From contig CAWHFP010000008.1 of the NCBI GenBank assembly GCA_963828445.1, forward strand, positions 1 through 64,000: DNA of 64,000 nt, given 5' to 3'. Position 1 is the stretch's first letter, and the number at the start of each line of letters is the position of its first letter. Under the pieces are notes generated by a model that worked only from the letters and a program-made list of their open reading frames with translations, was not told the DNA's origin and made no database searches. A program made the position numbers and the translations under genes. Below are positions 48,750-57,169 of this stretch, in pieces. This DNA is from Bog-532 sp963828445 (lineage in GTDB: Bacteria; Actinomycetota; Actinomycetes; Streptosporangiales; Streptosporangiaceae).

Positions 48750-50195
48750 GTGGCCAAAGACCCGGCCGACCGCTTTGCCAGCGCCGGGGCGCTGGCGGAC
48801 GCGGCTCAGGAAGCTCTGCTGACCAAGGCGCCGTCCCCCGCCCCGCTATCCCGGGCTCCGGCCTCGCCACCCTGGACTCCCGCCCGGCCACCTCGCCCAC
48901 CGGCTCCGCCCGCGCAGGCCCCCGCCGGGGATCGGGCCGCTGCGGGGCAGCCACCGGACCCCGGACCGGAGCCGGCCGACGTCCGCGCGACCGTAAGCAC
49001 CCCTCACCGGGCGCCGCCCGTTCGCGTCGCACCGGGAGACGCAGGCCGTTCGCCAGGCAGCCCGGCCACCCGCGGGCCGGCGCGCGGGGGCGGGTGGCGC
49101 CGCCGCGGCCTGCTGGTGCTGGCCGGTGCCGCGGTCATCGGCGTCGTGGTGGCGCTCGTCCTGAACTTCGCCAAGCCAGACAACGGCGTGGACAAGGCCC
49201 GGAAAGCGCGGGCGGCCAGCAGTGTTCCCGCCGTCCCCGCCAGCGTCGCCAGGCCCACGGTCGTGACCAAGACAACGGTCGGGAAGTCGGCCAACTCGGT
49301 CGCGGTCGCCCCGAACGGCAAGTTCGCCTACGTCGCCGATCAGGACGCGGACGAGATCGCGGTGCTCAATACGGCCACCAACCAGGTCTCCCGGATCATC
49401 AACATCCCCCAGGGCGCGCCTCAGTTCGTCTCGTTCTCGCCCAACAGCCAGTACGCCTACGTCAGCATCTACAACACCAGCAGCTACGACAACGACAGCG
49501 CCACAGTGCACCTGGTCGACTTCGTGAACACCGCCACCGACGCCGTGACGGCCCACGTGCAAGTGGACAACGACAAACCGGGCCCCTCGACGACCAGCCC
49601 GGACGGACGATACCTGTACGTGCCGAATCACGACATGACGATGGGATCCGCCCACGGGAACATCGTGGACGTCATCGATACGGTCCAAAAAAGTGTGGTC
49701 GCTCGCATTTCCACCCCGATGAATCCGCACTGGCTCGTATTCAGCAAGGACGGGCGGTACTTCTACACCTCGGACCACATGGCCGGCCAGGTCTCCGTGG
49801 TGAATGCCAAGACCAACAAGGTCACCAAGAACATTTCGGTTGGCGAGACCCCCCACGGCGAAGCCCTCTCCCCCAGCGGCAGCCGCCTGGCCGTCACCAG
49901 CTGGAGCGGTAATGAGGTCTTCATCGTCAATACCGTGACCGACAAAGTTGTCGCGCACGTTGCGGTCGGGAAGAACCCGCAGGCTGACGCCTATTCGCCG
50001 GATGGCCGCCATCTCTACGCGGTGAACAACCTGAGCAATACGGTCACGGTGATCGACACCGCCGACAACCGCGTCACCGCCACCATCTCGACCGGTAAGG
50101 CGCCGACGAGTATTTCGGTGCTGCCCAATGGGCGCCGGGCCTACGTCAGCGACCAGGCCGACGGCACGGTGGAAGTTTTGGACATCGCCAAGTAA
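48750..50195 (+). CDS. Truncated Ser/Thr kinase tail fused to a membrane-anchored YncE-type propeller
   Basis: 481 aa. Residues 1-24 (AKDPADRFASAGALADAAQE) are the final helix of a PknB-type kinase domain. A Pro-rich juxtamembrane linker, one transmembrane helix (LLVLAGAAVIGVVVALVLNF, about residue 125-145) and a seven-blade YVTN/NHL propeller outside the membrane follow (NSVAVAPNGKFAYVADQD, PDGRYLYVPNHD, NGRRAYVSDQADGTVEVLD). Intact relatives are sensor kinases with propeller ectodomains (compare mycobacterial PknD). Here the catalytic lobe is gone, so only a sensor or decoy could be made. GTG 48750 is a forced start. Confidence 0.75.
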   Translation: MAKDPADRFASAGALADAAQEALLTKAPSPAPLSRAPASPPWTPARPPRPPAPPAQAPAGDRAAAGQPPDPGPEPADVRATVSTPHRAPPVRVAPGDAGRSPGSPATRGPARGGGWRRRGLLVLAGAAVIGVVVALVLNFAKPDNGVDKARKARAASSVPAVPASVARPTVVTKTTVGKSANSVAVAPNGKFAYVADQDADEIAVLNTATNQVSRIINIPQGAPQFVSFSPNSQYAYVSIYNTSSYDNDSATVHLVDFVNTATDAVTAHVQVDNDKPGPSTTSPDGRYLYVPNHDMTMGSAHGNIVDVIDTVQKSVVARISTPMNPHWLVFSKDGRYFYTSDHMAGQVSVVNAKTNKVTKNISVGETPHGEALSPSGSRLAVTSWSGNEVFIVNTVTDKVVAHVAVGKNPQADAYSPDGRHLYAVNNLSNTVTVIDTADNRVTATISTGKAPTSISVLPNGRRAYVSDQADGTVEVLDIAK

Positions 50196-50238
50196 CTCCT
50201 GGGGTACTGGCACCAGGGGCACCTGAGGCGATGGGAGC

Positions 50239-50706
50239 ATGATGGCCACCCGATTCCAGCTTGTCATCGACTGCCACGACCCGGAACTGATGGCCCGGTT
50301 CTGGGCGGCGGCGCTGGGGTACGTGCTGGAACCGCCGCCGGAGGGGTTCGCGACCTGGGATGACTGGCGGCGCGACATTGGGCTGCCCGACAGTGAGCTG
50401 GGCCTGGGCGCGGACAGCATTATCGACCCCGACGGCGGCGGGCCGCGCATCTGGTTTCATGCTCGGCCGGACGCCAAGGTGGTCAAGAACCGGCTCCACC
50501 TCGACATCCACGCCAGCGGCGGCGCCGGCACGACCGACCGGTCGGCCCCGCTGGCCACCCGCCGGCAGCGGGTCGACGCCGAGGCCCGGCGGCTGACCGG
50601 GCTGGGGGCGACGTTCACCGGCGTCCTGGGGGACGACGACGACGGCCTGGATCATTACGCGGTGGGGATGCAGGATCCCGAGGGCAACGAGTTCGACATC
50701 AACTGA
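50239..50706 (+). CDS. VOC-family (glyoxalase-like) protein
   Basis: 155 aa: FQLVIDCHDPELMARFWAAA at the start, KNRLHLDIHA in the middle and YAVGMQDPEGNEFDI at the end, the usual two beta-alpha-beta-beta-beta units of glyoxalase/bleomycin-resistance proteins. Candidate metal ligands are His in LHLDIH and Glu in NEFDI. Substrate unknown. The 3' end overlaps the convergent LysR gene by 8 bp. Confidence 0.85.
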   Translation: MMATRFQLVIDCHDPELMARFWAAALGYVLEPPPEGFATWDDWRRDIGLPDSELGLGADSIIDPDGGGPRIWFHARPDAKVVKNRLHLDIHASGGAGTTDRSAPLATRRQRVDAEARRLTGLGATFTGVLGDDDDGLDHYAVGMQDPEGNEFDIN

Positions 50707-51598
50707 CGCCCTGGGCCTGCCCGGGGCTGCTGGCGGTGAGGGCGGTGGTGAAGGCCTGGATTCTGGGGTGGGCGGCGGCGCCGCGGCGGACGGTGGTGAA
50801 GATCTGACGCCGCGGGTGTCCGGGCAGCCGCCGGGTGCGGACGCCCTGGTGATGGGCGGCGCCGGACAAGGCGGGCAGCAGCGCGGCGGCCAGGCCGCTC
50901 TCGACCAGGCGCAGGTGGACCTGCAGGTCGGTGGAGGTGTAGCGCACGTCGGGCTCGAAGCCGGCCTGCCGGCAGACCGCCGTGGCCCATTCGCGGGCGG
51001 TGGTGCCGAGCGGTTCCATGGCGAACGGGCGCGGCGCCAGGCTGCCGAGCGGGCGGTCGCCCCAGCTGGCCGGGAGGGTGAGCCAGAGCTCGTCGGCGAA
51101 CAGGTCGTGGCGCTCGGTCTCCCCGGAGCGGGCCAGCGGGAAGCCGGGGTACTCCTCGCCCACGATGAGGTCGAACTCGCCCGCGACCAGGGCCGGATAG
51201 GCCCGGTCCGGTTCCAGCTCGGTGACCTCCACCCGCAGCAGCGGGTGCCGGGGCTCCAGCTCGCTGAGCGCGGGCGGGACCAGGGCCAGGACCGCGGTCT
51301 GGAAGGCGGCCACGCGCAAGGTCCCGACGATCTCGTGCAGGGACTGGGCCAGCGCGGCTTCGGTGCGCTCCATCTCCTCCAGCAGGACCGCGGCGTGAGC
51401 CACCAGCAGCTCGGCCTGAGCCGTCAGCCGGACCCGGCGGCCGGACGGCTCGAGCAGGCGCACCCCGGCCTCTTTCTCCAGCGTGGACAGCTGCTGCGAC
51501 ACCGCCGACGGGCTGTACGACAGGGCCTCCGCCACCGCCGCGATGGTGCCCCGGCGGGCCAGTTCCCGCAGCAGCCGCAGGCGCCGGAGATCGAGCAT
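50699..51598 (-). CDS. LysR-family transcriptional regulator
   Basis: About 299 aa. The N-terminal HTH reads LDLRRLRLLRELARRGTIAA, VAEALSYSPSAVSQQLSTLE; the type-2 periplasmic-binding-like effector domain follows. ATG 51598 is preferred to ATG 51616 because the family begins MLDLRRLRLL. It is divergent from the PLP lyase/M20/EamA gene set at 51689, which it probably controls; the 90-bp gap holds their promoters. Confidence 0.88.
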   Translation of the reverse strand: MLDLRRLRLLRELARRGTIAAVAEALSYSPSAVSQQLSTLEKEAGVRLLEPSGRRVRLTAQAELLVAHAAVLLEEMERTEAALAQSLHEIVGTLRVAAFQTAVLALVPPALSELEPRHPLLRVEVTELEPDRAYPALVAGEFDLIVGEEYPGFPLARSGETERHDLFADELWLTLPASWGDRPLGSLAPRPFAMEPLGTTAREWATAVCRQAGFEPDVRYTSTDLQVHLRLVESGLAAALLPALSGAAHHQGVRTRRLPGHPRRQIFTTVRRGAAAHPRIQAFTTALTASSPGQAQGVS

Positions 51599-51688
51599 GA
51601 CCGCACCCCAAATCATCAGCCTTCCTTAAGGATATTGCGCAAATTTCCGCGCTGGACCTGATGAGTTAACGGGCCCGAGAATGGCGGC

Positions 51689-52723
51689 ATGACCTCGTGG
51701 TACTGCCAGCCGGCCGCCCGCGACTGGAGCTGTTCCTCCGCACCGGGTGACGCCGGCGCCTTTCACCGGTCGCTACCCGGCTACGCACCGACCCGGCTGG
51801 TGCCGGTGCCCGAACTCGCCGCCGAACTCGGTGTCGGCCAGCTGCTGGTCAAGGACGAGTCGTCGCGGCTGGGGCTGGCCGCGTTCAAGGTGCTGGGCGC
51901 CTCCTGGGCCTGCCATCAGGTGCTGCGCCGGCAGCCCGGGGCCCGGCTGGTGACCGCCACCGACGGGAACCACGGGCGGGCGGTGGCCCGGATGGCCCGC
52001 TACTTCGGGGTCCAGGCCACCGTGTTCGTGCCGGACGTGATGCGGCCCGGGCCCGTCGCGCTCATCACGGCCGAAGACGCGGACGTGGTGCGGGTCGACG
52101 GCGACTACGACGACGCGGTTCGCCAGGCCGCGGCCTTCGCGGACCAGCCCGGCCGGGCCCTGGTCCAGGACACCGCCTGGGCCGGCTACGAGCAGGTTCC
52201 GGCCTGGATCGTGCAGGGTTACCAGACATTGCTGGACGAGGTCGACACCCAGCTGGGCCGGGCCCCGGACCTGGTGGTGGTCCCGGCCGGGGTCGGGTCG
52301 CTGGCCGAGGCGGTGGTCCGGCACTACCGCCGGCCGGGCGCCGCGCATCCGCGCGTGCTGGTGGCCGAACCCGACAGCGCGGCCTGCGTGCTGGCCAGCC
52401 TGACCGCCGGGCAGCCGGCCACGGTGACCACGGCGGACACGGTGATGGCCGGGCTCAACTGCGGCACCGTCTCCAGCTCGGCCTGGCCGGTGCTGCGGTC
52501 CGGCTGCGACGCGGCGGTGGCGGTCGGCGACCGGGACGCGCTGCGGGCCGTGGCCGACCTGGGCCGGCTCGGGATCTCCTCCGGCCCCAGCGGCGCGGCC
52601 ACCCTGGCCGGGGCGCGGGCCGCGCTGACCGACCCGGAGCGGCGGGCCGCCCTCGGCGTCGCCGATGACACCGCCGGCGACACCGTGGCCGTCCTGCTCA
52701 GCACCGAAGGGAACCCGCGGTGA
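51689..52723 (+). CDS. PLP-dependent lyase, diaminopropionate ammonia-lyase-like
   Basis: 344 aa, fold-type II. The PLP lysine is Lys67 in LAAFKVLGASWA; TATDGNHGRAVARMARYFG, and PAGVGSLAEAVV for phosphate contact, are present. The pattern F-K-x-L-G and TDGNHG is typical of diaminopropionate ammonia-lyases, which convert 2,3-diaminopropionate to pyruvate and ammonia; threonine/serine dehydratase-like activity is the alternative. The stop overlaps the M20 gene start (GTGA), giving one operon. Confidence 0.85.
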   Translation: MTSWYCQPAARDWSCSSAPGDAGAFHRSLPGYAPTRLVPVPELAAELGVGQLLVKDESSRLGLAAFKVLGASWACHQVLRRQPGARLVTATDGNHGRAVARMARYFGVQATVFVPDVMRPGPVALITAEDADVVRVDGDYDDAVRQAAAFADQPGRALVQDTAWAGYEQVPAWIVQGYQTLLDEVDTQLGRAPDLVVVPAGVGSLAEAVVRHYRRPGAAHPRVLVAEPDSAACVLASLTAGQPATVTTADTVMAGLNCGTVSSSAWPVLRSGCDAAVAVGDRDALRAVADLGRLGISSGPSGAATLAGARAALTDPERRAALGVADDTAGDTVAVLLSTEGNPR

Positions 52724-53472
52724 CCGGCCCGCTGGCCGCGAACGCCAGCCGCATGACGGCGCTGGACCTGCTCGACGCCCTGGTCCGCATCGACTCGGTC
52801 AATCCCGGGCTCGATGCCGCGGTGGTGGCCGAGCCGACCGAACGGCAGGTGGGCACCGCCCATCGGGGCTTTGCCTGGACCGAGGTCACCGTGACCGGGG
52901 TGGCCGCGCACGGTTCCCGGCCCCAGCTCGGCGCCGACGCGATCCTGGCCGCCGGGCCCCTGCTGGTCGCGTTCGGGCGGTTCGACCACGACCTGCGTGG
53001 CCGGCCGCACCCGTTCCTCGGGCCCGGCAACCTGCACGCCTCACTGATCAGCGGCGGCACCGGAGAGTCCACGATCCCGGACCGCTGCCGGTTCACGGTC
53101 GAACGCCGCACGCTGCCCGGGGAAACCCAGACCCGGGTCGAGGCCGACGTGGCCGAGCTGATCGAACGGAATCGGCCCGCCGACCCGCGGGTGACGGTCA
53201 GCGCGCGCACCGTCCTGTTCCGGCCGGCCATGGAGACCCCCGCGACCGAACCCATCGTCCAGGCGCTGATCAACGCGGCCGGCCCCGGCACCGCCGTGGC
53301 CCCCATGTCGTACTGGGCGGACTCGGCCTTCCTGGCCGCGGCCGGCGTCCCCACCGTGCTCTACGGACCAGAAGGCGAAGGAGCCCATGCCGACACCGAA
53401 TGGGTCAGCCGGGCCGGCACCAGCACCGCCGCCGCCGTCCTCACCCGGCTCGTCCAGGATTTCTGCGCTTGA
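52720..53472 (+). CDS. M20/ArgE-type deacylase with in-frame internal deletion
   Basis: 250 aa. The normal N-terminus (ALDLLDALVRIDSVNPGL) joins directly to DAAVVAEPTERQVGTAHRGF, a motif usually some 130 residues later. The lost part contains the first catalytic half: the H-x-D motif, bridging Asp and the Glu-Glu pair. The dimerisation domain (VAAHGSRPQLGADAI) and the last His (GEGAHADTEWVS) remain. The deletion keeps the frame, so a protein is made but should not hydrolyse amides. It is read with the lyase upstream; intact homologues are deacetylases acting on N-acylated amino acids. Confidence 0.8.
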   Translation: MTGPLAANASRMTALDLLDALVRIDSVNPGLDAAVVAEPTERQVGTAHRGFAWTEVTVTGVAAHGSRPQLGADAILAAGPLLVAFGRFDHDLRGRPHPFLGPGNLHASLISGGTGESTIPDRCRFTVERRTLPGETQTRVEADVAELIERNRPADPRVTVSARTVLFRPAMETPATEPIVQALINAAGPGTAVAPMSYWADSAFLAAAGVPTVLYGPEGEGAHADTEWVSRAGTSTAAAVLTRLVQDFCA

Positions 53473-54322
53473 GGCCCGGGTCCCGGCCCCGGCGCTGGTG
53501 CTGGGGGGCGTGGTCGGGCTGCAAGGCGGGGCCGCGATAGCGACCACGATCATCCCGGGCGCGGGGATCGTCGGGGTCGTCATGATGCGGCTGGGGTTCG
53601 GCGCCGTCGGGCTGATCCCGCTCGGCCGGCCCCGGCTGCGGCGCCTGGACCGGCGGACGGTCTGGCTGGTGATCGTGGTGGGCACCCTGCTGGCAGCGCA
53701 CCACCTGCTCTTCTACACCGCGATTGACCGGCTGCCGCTCGGGGTCGCGGTCACCTGTGAGTTCACCGGCCCCCTCACCGTCGCCCTGGCCGGGTCCAAG
53801 CGCCGGATCGACGTGCTGTGGGCGCTGCTGGCCGCGGCCGGGGTGGCCGGGGCGGCGGGCGTCACCGGCGGCGGGCCGATCAGCGTCATCGGCATCGCGT
53901 GCGGGCTCGGGGCGGGAGCCTGCTGGGCCGGGTACATCGTCGTGTTCCCGCGGCTGGCGGCCGGCCCCGGGCGCAGCAGCGGGCTCACGCTGGCCACCGG
54001 GTGGGCGGCGCTGATCATGGTGCCGCTCTGGCTGGCCACCGGGCCGGGCCGGATCTTCACCCCGCGGATACTGCTGCTGGGCGCGGTGGTCGCCGTGGCG
54101 TCCGACGTCATCTCCTACAGCCTGCAGAGCGAGGCGCTGCGGCGGCTGCCCGGCAGCTTGTTCAGCATCCTGACCAGCACCGAGCCCGCGGTCGGGGCGC
54201 TGTTCGGGCTGGTCGCCCTGGGCCAGCAGGTCAGCGGCGTGCAGTGGGCCGGGATGCTGGCGGTGGTGGCCGCCTCGATCGGCGCCACCGTCATGGCGGG
54301 GACGACCCGATTGTCGCCGTGA
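53387..54322 (+). CDS. EamA/DMT-family exporter, RhtA-like
   Basis: 311 aa with ten hydrophobic helices in two EamA halves (GVVGLQGGAAIATTIIPGAG; GLGAGACWAGYIVVFPRLAA). RhtA-type members export threonine, homoserine or related amino acids, which fits the amino-acid lyase in the same operon. The start is uncertain: ATG 53387 lies 85 bp inside the M20 gene, and a downstream GTG at 53499 would cut helix 1. Confidence 0.82.
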   Translation: MPTPNGSAGPAPAPPPPSSPGSSRISALEARVPAPALVLGGVVGLQGGAAIATTIIPGAGIVGVVMMRLGFGAVGLIPLGRPRLRRLDRRTVWLVIVVGTLLAAHHLLFYTAIDRLPLGVAVTCEFTGPLTVALAGSKRRIDVLWALLAAAGVAGAAGVTGGGPISVIGIACGLGAGACWAGYIVVFPRLAAGPGRSSGLTLATGWAALIMVPLWLATGPGRIFTPRILLLGAVVAVASDVISYSLQSEALRRLPGSLFSILTSTEPAVGALFGLVALGQQVSGVQWAGMLAVVAASIGATVMAGTTRLSP

Positions 54323-55307
54323 ACTGCTCCACCGCCTGATTGACGGCGGCGGAACGGATCGACTCGAACAGGTCGAAGTCGTGGTGGGCACCGGGTAGCT
54401 CGGCGTAGATCACCGGGCGGCTCGACACCGCGCGGACCCGCGCCACGAAGGCTCGCGCGGCCGATGCGGGCATCAGCATGTCCTTCTCGCCGTGCACCAC
54501 CAGCATGGCTGGCATGCCGCCACGCGGTGCGAGGTCTCCGTAGTAGCCGTAGCGGCAGATCAGGCCCGCGACGCCGGTCTCGCCCTCGCACACCGCCCGG
54601 ACCGCCAGGTAGGCGCCGGCCGAACTGCCGGCGAGGAACAGCCTTCCGGGGTCGGCGCCGTACTCCGCCGCGTGCGCCCGAGCCCAGGCGATCGCGTCGC
54701 GCACGTCGGCCACCTGACCGGCGACCGTCACCGCCGGCTGAAGCCGGTAGTTGGCGCTCAGGCAAACGAAACCGCGCTGACTGGTCAGCTGCCGGATCAG
54801 GGGCCGTGCCTCGCGGGCCTTGTCGCCGGAATGGAAGCCGCCACCGTGGAAGTGCAGCAGTACCGGCGCGCCGGCCGGCCGGTCGCGACGGTGGTACACG
54901 TCCAGGGTGCGCCGCGGCCCGCTGCCGTAGGCGAGGCCGCGCATCCGGACCACGTCGAGCCGGCCCGGGAAGAACGGAGCGCGCAGGATGCGGCCCCACG
55001 GTCGTCCCGGCCTGCCGCCATTGCCCAGCGCCGTGTGCGCACGCAGCGCGCGGTGCACCATGACCGCCAGGCCGGCCAGCGCCAGCAGCGCGACCGCGGC
55101 GCCGGCCGCACCGGCGGGCGACCCGAGATCGCCCTCGGCCAGCGCCAGCACGGTCGAGGCGATCAGCAGATAGCCAACGATGAACGGTAGTTCGCTGGCC
55201 AGCACCGCCGGGACGGCAGCGAACGAGCCGAGCCTGCGCCACCGGGTGAGCCCGCACGCCACACCCCAGGAGATGAACGCGACCGTCCACCAGTAACCGA
55301 CCGGCAT
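54291..55307 (-). CDS. HSL-type alpha/beta hydrolase with membrane N-terminus
   Basis: 338 aa. Two or three N-terminal hydrophobic helices (FIVGYLLIASTVLALAEG; AVALLALAGLAVMVHRAL) precede an esterase domain with the oxyanion motif HFHGGGFHSGDKAR, nucleophile GSSAGAYLAVR, Asp in VHGEKDMLMP and His in LPGAHHDFDLF. It probably acts as a membrane-attached carboxylesterase. The 3' end overlaps the EamA gene by 32 bp on opposite strands. Confidence 0.85.
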   Translation of the reverse strand: MPVGYWWTVAFISWGVACGLTRWRRLGSFAAVPAVLASELPFIVGYLLIASTVLALAEGDLGSPAGAAGAAVALLALAGLAVMVHRALRAHTALGNGGRPGRPWGRILRAPFFPGRLDVVRMRGLAYGSGPRRTLDVYHRRDRPAGAPVLLHFHGGGFHSGDKAREARPLIRQLTSQRGFVCLSANYRLQPAVTVAGQVADVRDAIAWARAHAAEYGADPGRLFLAGSSAGAYLAVRAVCEGETGVAGLICRYGYYGDLAPRGGMPAMLVVHGEKDMLMPASAARAFVARVRAVSSRPVIYAELPGAHHDFDLFESIRSAAVNQAVEQFTATIGSSPP

Positions 55308-55474
55308 CAGCCACCGCCCGCCACGAAAGTCCGCACCGTGTGCTCCTCTCCAGTACCTGGTCAGGCAGGACCTTACGAGGCGGCGGCGAAGCAGGCGTCA
55401 CCCGAAAGTGCACAGATCGACGGGAAACTCCGGGGGCGAAGCGAGGCACCAAAGTGCCGGCCCGGAAACCCGGG

Positions 55475-56497
55475 TCAGCGGGCGGAACGGTCGCTGGCCG
55501 GGCGGCGGCGGAGGGCGGGGTCGAGCAGGGCGGGCGGCCGGTGGGCCTGGTCGAGGGTGCCGACGTCGGTGCCGGGCGGGACGATCTCGTCGATGCGGTC
55601 CAGGAGGTCGTCGCTCAGGGCGACGTCGACCCCGGCCAGCAGGTCGTCCAGCTGGGCCTCGGTCCGGGCCCCGAGCAGGGCGCTGGTCACCCCGGGGTGC
55701 GCGATGGTGAAGGCCATGGCCAGGTGGGTCATGGGCATCCCGGCCTGGGCGGCGAGCGGGATGAGCTGCTCGACCACGTCGAGGCGGCGCTCGTCGCGGA
55801 GGTGCTGGACCAGGGCGGCCCGGCGCAGGTCGTTGTGCTGGCCCTTGCGGACGCGGCCGGTGAGCAGGCCCTGGCCGAGCGGCCCCCACACCAGGGTGCC
55901 CAGGCCGTAGTGCTGCGCGACCGGGAGCACCTCGCTTTCGATGCCCCGGTTGAGCAGCGAATAGACCGGCTGTTCGGTGTGGAATCGCTCCAGGCCGCGC
56001 CGTTCGGCGACCCACTGGGCCTCGACGATCTCGGAAGCCGGGGTGTTGGACGACCCGATGGCCCGGACCTTGCCGCTGCGGATCAGGTCCGACAGCGCCG
56101 ACAGCGTCTCCTCGACGTCGGTGGCCGGGTCGACCCGGTGGACCTGGTAGAGATCGATGTAGTCGGTCTGCAGCCGGCGCAGCGAGTTCTCGACCGCGGT
56201 CATGATCCACCGGCGGGACGTGCCCCGCTGGTTGGGGTCCTCCCCCACCGGGCGGCCGAACTTGGTGGCCAGCACGACGTGGTCGCGGCGCCCCTTGAGG
56301 CCCTGGCCGACGACCTCCTCCGAGTCGGCGTAGGCGTCAGCGGTGTCCACGAAGTTGATGCCCGCGTCGAGCGCCTTGTGCAGGACGCGGATCGAGTCGG
56401 CCGGGTCGGAGTTGCCGACCGAGGTGGCGAACATCAGCGTGCCCAGCGCGTACGGGCTGACCTTGATGCCGGTCCGGCCCAGGGTGCGGTAGTGCAT
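55475..56497 (-). CDS. Aldo/keto reductase
   Basis: 340 aa. LGRTGIKVSPYALGTLMFA, catalytic Asp/Tyr in NFVDTADAYADSEE, Lys in VVLATKFGRP and His in LYQVHRVDP complete the tetrad; GSSN and LLGARTEAQLDD form the NADPH site. The ATG at 56497 is chosen; the frame open to 56809 is inside the divergent TetR gene. Probably repressed by that TetR through the paired operator at 56530-56567. Confidence 0.9.
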   Translation of the reverse strand: MHYRTLGRTGIKVSPYALGTLMFATSVGNSDPADSIRVLHKALDAGINFVDTADAYADSEEVVGQGLKGRRDHVVLATKFGRPVGEDPNQRGTSRRWIMTAVENSLRRLQTDYIDLYQVHRVDPATDVEETLSALSDLIRSGKVRAIGSSNTPASEIVEAQWVAERRGLERFHTEQPVYSLLNRGIESEVLPVAQHYGLGTLVWGPLGQGLLTGRVRKGQHNDLRRAALVQHLRDERRLDVVEQLIPLAAQAGMPMTHLAMAFTIAHPGVTSALLGARTEAQLDDLLAGVDVALSDDLLDRIDEIVPPGTDVGTLDQAHRPPALLDPALRRRPASDRSAR

Positions 56498-56529
56498 GAC
56501 GGTCACTCCTGCCGTAGAGTGCAAGTAAG

Positions 56530-56567
56530 CGGAAAGCCCTTCCGTTACTATATGGAAAGCTTTTCCG
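56530..56567. promoter_or_regulatory. Paired palindromic operators between AKR and TetR genes
   Basis: Two 15-bp palindromic boxes, cggaaagcccttccg (56530-56544) and tggaaagcttttccg (56553-56567), lie 23 bp apart centre to centre in the 105-bp divergent promoter. This is the layout expected for a TetR dimer pair controlling both genes. Confidence 0.75.
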
Positions 56568-56602
56568 TTTATGCAAGCGGGGCGGGTGAACGGAGGACGG
56601 TT

Positions 56603-57169
56603 GTGACCGAGAGCGCGGCGACGCGGCGGCCGCGGGCCGACGCTCAGCGCAACGTGGCCGCCCTGCTCGACGCGGCCAAGGCCGTCTTCGCCACCTCGGG
56701 CGTGGACGCCCCCGCCAAGGAGATCACCGACCAGGCCGGAGTGGGGGTCGGCACCCTCTACCGGCACTTTCCGCAGCGCTCGGACCTCGTGCTGGCCGTG
56801 CTGAAGCACGAGATCGACGCCTGCGCCGACGCCGGGGCGGCCCTGAGCGCGGCCAGCCCGCCCGGGGTGGCGCTGGCCCAGTGGATCCAGCGTTACACCG
56901 AACTGGTCGCGACCAAGGCGGGGCTGGCCTCGGCCCTGCAGTCAGCCGACGCCGCCCACCAGGCGATGCGCGTGCACTTCCATCAGCGCATGGAGCCCGT
57001 GCTCGAAGCCCTGCTGGCGGCGGCCCGGGCCGCCGGTGAGATCCGGGCCGACGTCACCGCGGCCGACATCCTGTACGCGGTGGCCCTGCTGTGCCAGCCG
57101 ATACCCGGTGCGGGGCCCGGTTACAGCCAGCGCCTGGTCGGCATCTTCGTCGACGGGCTCCGAGCCTAG
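56603..57169 (+). CDS. TetR-family transcriptional regulator
   Basis: 188 aa: AALLDAAKAVFATSGVDAPA, KEITDQAGVGVGTLYRHFPQ is a textbook TetR DNA-binding domain, followed by a helical ligand domain (QAMRVHFHQRMEPVLEALL). GTG 56603 has GGAGGA five bases upstream. Divergent from the aldo/keto reductase and probably autoregulated. Confidence 0.88.
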   Translation: MTESAATRRPRADAQRNVAALLDAAKAVFATSGVDAPAKEITDQAGVGVGTLYRHFPQRSDLVLAVLKHEIDACADAGAALSAASPPGVALAQWIQRYTELVATKAGLASALQSADAAHQAMRVHFHQRMEPVLEALLAAARAAGEIRADVTAADILYAVALLCQPIPGAGPGYSQRLVGIFVDGLRA

